From: an uncultured Cohaesibacter sp.
Lineage (GTDB): Bacteria; Pseudomonadota; Alphaproteobacteria; Rhizobiales; Cohaesibacteraceae
DNA: 64,000 bases
Direction of reading: 5' to 3'
Assembly (NCBI RefSeq): GCF_963666525.1
Contig: NZ_OY762905.1
Coordinates: 2,893,501-2,957,500, forward strand
The notes under the pieces: generated by a model
Seen by the model: the letters and a program-made list of their open reading frames with translations, nothing else
Told to the model about the DNA's origin: nothing
Database searches by the model: none
Translations under genes and position numbers: made by a program
Part shown: positions 54,957 to 62,700 of the stretch, piece by piece
How the letters are laid out: every line of letters starts with the position of its first letter
How positions within the stretch are numbered: position 1 is the stretch's first letter

Positions 54957-56114
54957 TCAGGAGAACCACGCCAGGAAGAAGCCGGCCACAACGGCCGTAC
55001 CGATCACACCGGCAACGTTCGGACCCATGGCATGCATGAGAAGGAAGTTGCTCGGATCCGCTCTCTGACCTTCCACCTGACTTACGCGGGCGGCCATTGG
55101 CACTGCGGACACGCCGGCAGAACCGATAAGCGGGTTGATCTTGTTCTTCGAGAACAGGTTCATGACCTTGGCCATGATGATGCCAGCGCCGGTGGCGATG
55201 CTGAATGCAACGATGCCGAGTGCCAGAATCTTGATGGTTTCGAAGTTCAGGAAGCGTTCTGCCGTCATCGTGATGCCGACAGAGGTTCCAAGGAAGATCG
55301 TCACGACGTTGATCACTTCGTTCTGTGCAGCCTTGGTCAGACGTTCGGTCTCAAGGCTTTCACGCAGGAAGTTGCCAAGCATCAGCATGCCAATCAGGGC
55401 GGACGCTGCCGGAACCAGCAGGATCACAAGGATGGTTACCATGCCAGCAAAGATGAGCTTTTCAAGGCGGCTCACTTTACGCAGGGATTTCATCTTGATC
55501 TTGCGTTCTGATTCCGAGGTCAGGGCACGCATGATTGGTGGCTGGATCATCGGCACAAGCGCCATGTAGCTGTAGGCAGCAACGGCGATTGGAGCCAGAA
55601 GGTCCGGGGCCAGCTTGTTGGCAAGGAAGATCGAGGTCGGACCGTCCGCACCACCGATGATGCCGATAGCAGCGGCCTGATGAGGTTCAAAGCCGATCAT
55701 CGTTGCACCAAGGAAGGTGGCGAACACACCAAACTGGGCAGCAGCTCCGAGGAGCAGCGTGCGCGGGTTGGCGATCAATGGACCAAAGTCGGTCAGGGCA
55801 CCAACGCCCATGAAGATGAGCGGCGGGAAGATTTCCAGCTCGACGCCCTTGGAGATGTAGTAGTAGAGACCACCAGCCTCTTCGCCATGGGGCAAGTTGA
55901 CCAGACCCTGCGTCGGCAGGTTGGCCATCAGGGCACCGAAGGCGATCGGGATCAGCAGGAGTGGTTCAAACTTCTTGTAGATCGCAAGATAGAAGAGCAG
56001 CGCAATGATCGCCCACATGACCAGCATTTGCCAGGTCACGTCGCCAAAGGCGGTCAGATGCCAGATCTGCTCGATCTTTGAGACCTGTGTTACTGTAGTC
56101 GCAGTGCCTTCCAT
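54957..56114 (-). CDS. mmdB: Na+-pumping acyl-CoA decarboxylase, membrane beta subunit
   Basis: A 385-residue membrane protein of the OadB/MmdB/GcdB family, with about nine helices. Signatures are [17 protein letters not shown] and [14 protein letters not shown], with Asp157 as the residue that binds Na+ and protons. It couples decarboxylation of carboxybiotin to Na+ export. Substrate class comes from the alpha subunit (56951-58504), hence mmdB. It is last in the operon, 17 bp after the biotin carrier. Confidence 0.92.
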   Translation of the reverse strand: MEGTATTVTQVSKIEQIWHLTAFGDVTWQMLVMWAIIALLFYLAIYKKFEPLLLIPIAFGALMANLPTQGLVNLPHGEEAGGLYYYISKGVELEIFPPLIFMGVGALTDFGPLIANPRTLLLGAAAQFGVFATFLGATMIGFEPHQAAAIGIIGGADGPTSIFLANKLAPDLLAPIAVAAYSYMALVPMIQPPIMRALTSESERKIKMKSLRKVSRLEKLIFAGMVTILVILLVPAASALIGMLMLGNFLRESLETERLTKAAQNEVINVVTIFLGTSVGITMTAERFLNFETIKILALGIVAFSIATGAGIIMAKVMNLFSKNKINPLIGSAGVSAVPMAARVSQVEGQRADPSNFLLMHAMGPNVAGVIGTAVVAGFFLAWFS

Positions 56115-56131
56115 GAGAAGGATCTCCCTCC

Positions 56132-56530
56132 TTATGAAAGGGTTACAAGAATCTGACCCTCGGTCACGGTAGCACCGGGAGCCACGTTCACAGCAGTAAC
56201 AGTACCATCAGATGGAGCGCTGATGTTGGTGTTCATCTTCATGGCTTCAAGAACAACAAGAGTGTCGCCGCCGGAAACTTTCTGACCGACAGAAACTTCC
56301 ACGCTCATGACAGTGCCTGCCAGCGGGCTGGGAACGGCGCCGTCACCTGCAGGGGCAGCCGGAGCTGCAGCAGGAGCTGCGACAGGGGCCGGAGCTGCTA
56401 CAGGAGCTGCAACAGGAGCAGGAGCTGCTGGTCTGGCAGCAGGAGCCGGAACAGCGGCAGCATCCAAATCTTCGTCTTCCACCGTCACATCGTAGGTGAT
56501 GCCCTGTACGGTGATCCGCAAGCGTTTCAT
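56132..56530 (-). CDS. mmdC: Biotin carrier subunit of the decarboxylase
   Basis: A 132-residue protein starting [10 protein letters not shown] at 56530 with GAGAGGA upstream; the longer frame adds 20 odd residues. Residues 24-62 are an Ala/Pro repeat hinge (APAPVAAP units). The biotinyl domain follows with the EAMKMN motif, Lys98 being the biotin site. It shuttles CO2 between the alpha subunit and the membrane pump. It starts five bases after the gamma/delta gene ends. Confidence 0.94.
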   Translation of the reverse strand: MKRLRITVQGITYDVTVEDEDLDAAAVPAPAARPAAPAPVAAPVAAPAPVAAPAAAPAAPAGDGAVPSPLAGTVMSVEVSVGQKVSGGDTLVVLEAMKMNTNISAPSDGTVTAVNVAPGATVTEGQILVTLS

Positions 56531-56535
56531 TGTTA

Positions 56536-56934
56536 TTATCCTCTCAGAGTATTGGTTTGGCCGCTGTTCGTGGGAACAATTGGGCCCCATCCGTTGCGGG
56601 TGTTATGAGCCGAGAAGGCGGCGATGCGACCTTCCAGCGGCCATTCGCTGACTTTGTGCGGGGGTGCTGCGACGCGCGTCACGATATACCCCGGCCCGAG
56701 TGTGTAGGCTACGGCTGCGGCGATGGCAGCCAGATGATGTGGAGGTACGCCCGCACGAGAGGCTACCGCCGCGCTCGGCGGTACCTTCGGTGCATGCGAT
56801 GAACCTGTGCCAGACGTTCCCTGCGGGGTGCGGGTGAAGAAATACCCGACGATTGCACAGGCACCCCAGAGGAGTGCGAGTGCGATCATCACCACAGCAA
56901 AGCCTGTCAAAATGATTTCCAGGTTTTCGAGCAT
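56536..56934 (-). CDS. mmdD: OadG/MmdD-like small membrane subunit
   Basis: A 132-residue protein: one N-terminal helix (ENLEIILTGFAVVMIALALLW) followed by a Pro/Ser/Ala linker and a short conserved end with HLAAIAAAVAYTLG and a W-EGR-H-R-W tail. This is the pattern of the OadG/MmdD subunit that ties the pump together. The true start is the ATG at 56934 (AAGGA upstream), not the TTG one codon earlier. It lies between mmdA (16-bp gap) and mmdC. Confidence 0.88.
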   Translation of the reverse strand: MLENLEIILTGFAVVMIALALLWGACAIVGYFFTRTPQGTSGTGSSHAPKVPPSAAVASRAGVPPHHLAAIAAAVAYTLGPGYIVTRVAAPPHKVSEWPLEGRIAAFSAHNTRNGWGPIVPTNSGQTNTLRG

Positions 56935-56950
56935 CAAGACAATCCTTTGC

Positions 56951-58504
56951 TCAGAGTGGAATGTTGCCGTGCTTCTTCGGCGGACGGGTTTCCCGTTTGG
57001 ACATCAGGCCACGAAGGGTAAGGGCAATGGAGCTCTTGGTTTCGCGTGGCTGGATGATGTCGTGGATAGCCAGTCGGCCTGCAGACAGGTATGGGGTGGC
57101 AAATTCTGTACGATATTCGTCGGCCAGTTCTTTTGCCTTCGCAACCTTGTCTTCAGCTTCTGCCAGTTCCTTGCGATAAAGAATGCTGACAGCACCCTCT
57201 GCACCCATCACCGCGATTTCGGCCGTTGGCCATGCGATGACGCGGTCTGCGCCCATGTCTTCAGAGCACATGGCCAGATACGCGCCGCCATAGGCCTTGC
57301 GCATGATGACCGTGATCTTCGGAACCGTGGCGGAGGCATATGCAAAGAGCATTTTTGCGCCGTGACGGATAATACCGCGACGTTCTTCGTTGACACCCGG
57401 CAGGAAGCCAGGAACGTCGACGAGGGTGACGATCGGGATATTGTAGACGTTGCAGAAACGAACAAAGCGTGCGGCCTTGTCGCTGGCGTCGATGTCCAGG
57501 GTGCCTGCCTTGACGGTTGGCTGGTTGGATACGAAACCGACAACAACACCACCAATGCGGCCGAAGCCGATCACGATGTTGGCTGCAAAATGTTCCATGA
57601 CTTCGAGGAAGTCGCCACCGTCAGCAAGACTCTTGATAACCTTGCGGCAATCGAACGGGGTCTTGGAATCGGCTGGAACCAGTTCATCGAGTGCTGGATC
57701 GTCAACAATCTTCAGGTCCGGCTCAATGTGATGCGGCGGATCCATCATATTGTTGGATGGCAGGAAGGACAGCAGCTTGTGCACGATCTGCACAGCATGA
57801 GCGTCGTCTTCCGCGATGAAGTGAATGTTACCGGAAACCGAGGCATGAGCCTGGGCAGAACCGATTTCATCCATCGTGGTTACCTGACCGGTAACGGAGC
57901 GAATGACCTCAGGACCACAGATGAACATCTGTGCGTTCTTGCGGGTCATGATGATGAAGTCAGTCAGGGCAGGGCTGTAGGCTGCGCCACCGGCGCAAGG
58001 ACCTGCAATGACAGAAATCTGAGGAACAACACCAGAAAGCTGAACGTTGCGATAGAACACCTGACCGTAGCCGGAAAGGGCGCCAACACCTTCTTGAATA
58101 CGTGCCCCGCCGGAATCGTTGAAACCGACAACAGGTACGCCTGCTTTCACAGCATGATCGAGGGCTGCACAAATTTTCTTGGAGTGAATTTCACCCAAGG
58201 AACCACCGACCACACCGAAATCCTGGGAAAAGGCTGCCACTGGACGACCGTCGACAAAGCCTGTGCCGCAAATTACACCGTCAGTCGGGATGGATTTGTC
58301 TGCCATACCGAAATAACGCGTGTTGTGCTGCGCATGCAAGCCGAACTCCTGGAACGTACCTTTGGAAAAGAGAGATCCAAGGCGTTCACGGGCGGTCATG
58401 CGACCTTTGGCATGTCTGTCTTCAGCTTTCTTTGCGCCGCCACCGTCCAGTGCGATTTTGCGCCGTTTCTCCAACTCATCAGAAAGAGTTTTGGAAATCG
58501 CCAT
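56951..58504 (-). CDS. mmdA: Methylmalonyl-CoA decarboxylase alpha subunit (carboxyltransferase)
   Basis: A 517-residue acyl-CoA carboxyltransferase. Landmarks are the AKGRMTARERLGSLFS start, SQDFGVVGGSLGEIH, the oxyanion loops FNDSGGARIQEGVGAL and MRKAYGGAYLAMCSEDMGA, and VDVPGFLPG. Sequence alone also fits propionyl-CoA carboxylase beta, but the following mmdD, mmdC and mmdB genes make a Na+-pumping methylmalonyl-CoA decarboxylase far more likely. The enzyme turns (S)-methylmalonyl-CoA to propionyl-CoA and CO2 at the cytoplasmic face. First gene of the operon. Confidence 0.85.
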   Translation of the reverse strand: MAISKTLSDELEKRRKIALDGGGAKKAEDRHAKGRMTARERLGSLFSKGTFQEFGLHAQHNTRYFGMADKSIPTDGVICGTGFVDGRPVAAFSQDFGVVGGSLGEIHSKKICAALDHAVKAGVPVVGFNDSGGARIQEGVGALSGYGQVFYRNVQLSGVVPQISVIAGPCAGGAAYSPALTDFIIMTRKNAQMFICGPEVIRSVTGQVTTMDEIGSAQAHASVSGNIHFIAEDDAHAVQIVHKLLSFLPSNNMMDPPHHIEPDLKIVDDPALDELVPADSKTPFDCRKVIKSLADGGDFLEVMEHFAANIVIGFGRIGGVVVGFVSNQPTVKAGTLDIDASDKAARFVRFCNVYNIPIVTLVDVPGFLPGVNEERRGIIRHGAKMLFAYASATVPKITVIMRKAYGGAYLAMCSEDMGADRVIAWPTAEIAVMGAEGAVSILYRKELAEAEDKVAKAKELADEYRTEFATPYLSAGRLAIHDIIQPRETKSSIALTLRGLMSKRETRPPKKHGNIPL

Positions 58505-58758
58505 TTTATTACCGCTATGCTAGGCAGCGCCCGGATTGAGCGCTGCGTTAAGGTTGAGGTTGAACGGGTAAAAACCCGCCGGAAATTATGGATCGGACAC
58601 CCGATGACAAAATCCTCAATGACGGAAGTATTACTCATTTATTCTAATGAGATAAAGGGTTGGAAGGTCGAAAACGTTTGGACCAAAGGCTAGTAGAAGC
58701 GGTTATTCGCTCTTTCCCGCGCCGAATCGCGCATTAGACCAAAGTGGATAGCGGTAGT

Positions 58759-58786
58759 TTGCATATCTCCAAAAATCGATATGCAA
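58759..58786. promoter_or_regulatory. Inverted repeat, possible operator
   Basis: TTGCATATC (58759-58767) and GATATGCAA (58778-58786) form a perfect 9-bp inverted repeat with a 10-base AT-rich spacer, followed by one more ATGCAA at 58790-58795. It lies 255 bp before mmdA. It may bind a dimeric repressor or activator; which one is unknown. Confidence 0.45.
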
Positions 58787-59421
58787 TATTATGCAACCTG
58801 TGAATATTAACCGCTGCGCAACCTGCCGGTCTCGTTGAAACCGCACCAGGTGGGGCCGGGGGCAGGAACGGCGCCCGCCAAAAGCGCAATTCTTTATAAT
58901 AAGGGTCACTTCTGGAGAAAGCGGATCTGAGTCTGGAGTTGCAGATCAATCGGGTGTGGTGAGTCGTTTGATGCCTTTGGCCACTGTGCATTCGGCTGTT
59001 TGCTGTCGCCCGTGAGGGACCAGATGAAGGCCTGTCGGCGGAGGGCGTCGGCCAAACGGGGATGATTGCTCGTCTGTAGGCACTTCGTGGGCGCGAAAGC
59101 GAAAAGGACAGGCCTGCCGGGAGCGCAAGGCGAGGCTTGCGAGACCGTCTGTCTGACCCGCTCGCAGACGGAAGTCAGAGGAAACTGCGGATTGAGTCCC
59201 GTTATAAGGTAACATTCTCTAATTCTTTGGTCTTATTATCATATATGCCGAGAAAATTGCCCTTCACCTAATCCTAAGGTGTATCGGATGCCCTCTGCCC
59301 GTCTTGGGGTTGAGGTTGTTTCTGCTGCAAATTCAGAGAGTAAGAGTTTGTTTTGTAATCGCTCTATGGCGGTCGGAAATTGTACCGTCATGTGGTGCCG
59401 AAAGAGGCTCTCCTCCCTACG

Positions 59422-59435
59422 TTGATGCAAATCAA
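59422..59435 (+). promoter_or_regulatory. Consensus FNR/FixK box upstream of the giant PFOR
   Basis: TTGAT-GCAA-ATCAA is an exact match to the FNR/FixK consensus. TATAAC at 59465-59470 is a possible -10 element on the plus strand, which would place the box near position -48. It indicates control by low oxygen for the gene starting at 59707, and possibly for mmdA as well. Confidence 0.75.
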
Positions 59436-59706
59436 CGCCTGAAGCCCTGCGATAGACTAACGATTATAACACTAAAGTATCGAAAAATTGACCGTATGGT
59501 GATGCACTTTCGAGACTTTTTTGTGTGGCTCACATGACCATGACCAACCACGCAACTGCTTCTGCCAGCCAAGGATAGTTGAGGACCCTGGGGTAACGAG
59601 TCTTCGTCTCTAGGCTTTGGTTTGCAAGCACTTCTTTGAGCACTTTATTTCATTTCGGCAGACTGGAATTCCCAAATGACAGGTCTGCTGTAATTGGGTG
59701 GAGCAT

Positions 59707-62700
59707 ATGAACGATAAACTTCCAAAAACGCCGGCGTATCCCGGAAAGACAACGGTAATCAACGGCAACGGCGCCGTGGCCCAGGTGATGGGTCAGGTGT
59801 GCGGCGGTGTCATCGGATACCCGATCACGCCTTCTACCGAGATCGCCGAAATCTACGAAGCTTTCAGAGCTGGCGGCGGTGTCAATGTCTGGGGACGCCA
59901 TCCCTTCTTCTTCGAGCCAGAAGGTGAACACTCCGCCCAGTCGGGTGCTCTTGGTGCTGCGCTGACCGGTGGGCAGTATGTGTCCAACGCGTCTTCTTCC
60001 CAGGGCGTTCTCTATGGCCTCGAATCTCATTATGTAACCGTCGGCAAGAAAGTCGGCGGTTTTGTCATGCAGGTAGCTGCCCGTTCGGTATCCCGCCATT
60101 CGCTGAACGTGATGGCTGGCCACGACGACATCTACGCCCTGCTGCCATCGGGCTACACCATCCTGTTCGGGTCCAACCCGCAGGAAGCTGCCGACCTCGC
60201 CGCGATCTCCTACAAGGTCAGCGCGATGTCGATGATTCCGGTCGCCAACGGCATGGACGGCTTTGTCACCTCGCACATGATGAGCGAAGTGCAGATGCCG
60301 GAAGATGGCCTTCTGCGTGAATTCATCGGCGATCCGACCGACCGCATCATGTGCCCGACCGTTGCTCAGGAAATGCTGTATGGCGCCAAGGGTCGTGTCT
60401 TCCAGCTGAAGCGCTATCTCGGCCGCCACAGCTCCGACATGGAACAGGATGCCTATGCCAAGCTCGTGGCCTTCCTTGACGACAATGCCGACGCTGTCGA
60501 AGCGGACAACGCTGGTGAACTGGTCGCCAAGACCCTTGACCTGATGCCTGCCGAGCTGCACAAGCAGTGGAACCGTCAGTGGCTGAACGCCTTCCAGAAA
60601 GGCACCCGCCAGCGCGTTCCTGCTCAGGTCGACATCAACAATCCGGGCCTGACCGGTGGCGTTCAGAACCAGCCTGACTTCCAGGCCGGCGCTGTCGACC
60701 ATCGCACCCACTTTGTTCGCGATGTGCCGCACTTCGTGCGTGAAGCCATGGATGAATTCTCGGCTCTGACCGGCCGCAGCTATTCACCCGTCAAATGCTT
60801 CGAATGCGAAGACGCCGAAACCGTTGTTGTCGGCATGGGCTCCGTGACCGATGATGCCCAGGCTGTTGCCGCCTATCTGCGCCGTCAGGGCAAGAAGGTT
60901 GGCGTGGTCTCCATCAAGATGCTTCAGCCGTTCCCGGATGCCGAGTTCGTTGCAGCCGTCAAGGGCAAGAAGGCCGTCACCATTCTCGAGCGTTCCGACA
61001 ACACCGCTCTGACCGCCTTTGCCAAGGCGGCTCTTCTGAAGGCCATGGAAAATGGCGCCGGCGACCGTTATCCGGACATGCCGACCCTTTCCGAGCTGCC
61101 AAAACTGACCACTGCCATCTTCGGCCTGGGTGCCCATGACCTGCAGCCGCGCCATCTGGTGGCAGCCTTTGAAAACATGGAAGGCGCTTGCCAGCCATTC
61201 GTTTATCTCGGCAGCCAGTTCTTCTCCAAGGACACCAGCCCGCTGATGACCGAACTTCAGGCCAAGCTGAAAGCTGCTTATCCTGAAACCGAGCTGATGG
61301 CTCTGGAAACCAAACCGAACCCGAGCCTGCTGCCGGAAGGCGCCCTGCGCATCCGCTTCCACTCGGTTGGCGGTTACGGCACCATTGCTACAGGCAAGCT
61401 GCTGACGGACATTCTGGCCAACGCCCTGCATCTCTATTCCAAGTCCGCACCGAAATACGGCTCGGAAAAATCGGGCGCTCCGACCAACTACTACATCACC
61501 CTGTCTCCGGAACCGGTGCTGATCACCAACGCCGACCTTGAAGATGTTGAAGTGGTTGTCTCGCCTGACCACAAGGTATTCGCTCACAGCAACCCGCTGC
61601 GCGGCCTTGTCAAAGGAGGCACCTTCATCCTGCAGTCCAACCTGTCTCCGCTTGAGGTCTGGAAGGAACTGCCGTCTGCCATGCGCAAGACCATCCGCGA
61701 CCGGAAGATCAAGTTCCTCGTCGTCGACGGCTTCGCAATCGCCAGAAAACATGCTCCGGTTGCTGCCCTGCAGACCCGCATGATGGGTATCGCCTTCATT
61801 GGTGCCGTCTGTGGCCATGTGGAACGCGTGACCGAAGGGGCTGATCGTGCCGCCGTCATCGAAAAGATCCGCAGCCAGATCAACTACAAGTTCGGCACCA
61901 AGGGTGAAGCCGTTGTCGAAGGCAACATGGCTGTGATCCGCGACGGCGTCGATGAAACGATTGTCGTTGATTATGCTGCTCCCGAATTTGTTGAAGTGGA
62001 CGCCGCAGGCGATCCGGTTCCCGAATTCACCCCGGCCATCTCTTCCAGCATGTGCCGCATCGCAGCCGAGTCCTCTCCGGAAGGCCTGTTCGACAGCCTC
62101 TACTATGAAGAGACCGTCGCCGCTCCGTTCCGCGAAGGCGCCATCGGTGAAGCTCCGGTTCTGCCGGGCTCCGGCATGTTCATGCCTGCTGGCTCCGCTG
62201 CTGCCAAGGACAAGGGCCTCTTCCGTCGCGAAGTGCCCGTGTTTGATCCGGAAAAATGCACCGGCTGCCTTGATTGCTCGATGGTCTGCCCGGATGCCGC
62301 CATTCCGCCGACCGTCTTCGATATCGACGCTCTGCTGATGGCTGCTGCCAAAGACATCGAAATGCCGGAGAAACAGCGCGAAGTCATTCGCGAGTATGTC
62401 CGCACCATCGGTGAGGCTATCCGCCGCAAGTTCAACGCTCTGGGCGATGCTCCGAGCTTTGCAACGCTTGTCAAGGAAGCTGTCAACGAGCTCTATGTCG
62501 AGAGCGCCGTTGTCAAGGGCAATCTGGACCGCATCGCTGAGGCGGTTGCTGTTCTGCCGGTCGCCAAGACCCGTCCTTTCTTCGATGCCGTGGAGAAGGA
62601 ACACACCGGTCAGGGCGGTCTGTTTGCAGTCGCTGTCGACCCGTGGAAATGCACTGGCTGTCTGGAATGCGTGGACATCTGCGGTCCGGGCGCTCTGGTG

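Larger units (their letters stand above)
58505..59706. other. 1.2-kb divergent control region
   Basis: This region separates mmdA (minus) from the giant PFOR gene (plus). It has AT-rich flanks (58600-58800 and 59205-59540) around a GC-rich block (58850-59200). I see an inverted repeat at 58759-58786, an FNR box at 59422-59435, a small hairpin (CCGTCTG 59145-59151 with CAGACGG 59165-59171) and no gene that I can support. A frame at 58946-59215 on the minus strand has no recognisable family. Confidence 0.6.

Noticed and set aside
56951..58504. Annotation as propionyl-CoA carboxylase beta chain
   Set aside because: No biotin carboxylase gene is near, and three subunits of a Na+-pumping decarboxylase follow in the same operon.
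56807..58693. 628-codon plus-strand open frame opposite mmdA
   Set aside because: Shadow of a clear carboxyltransferase gene; no domain, ribosome site or operon context.
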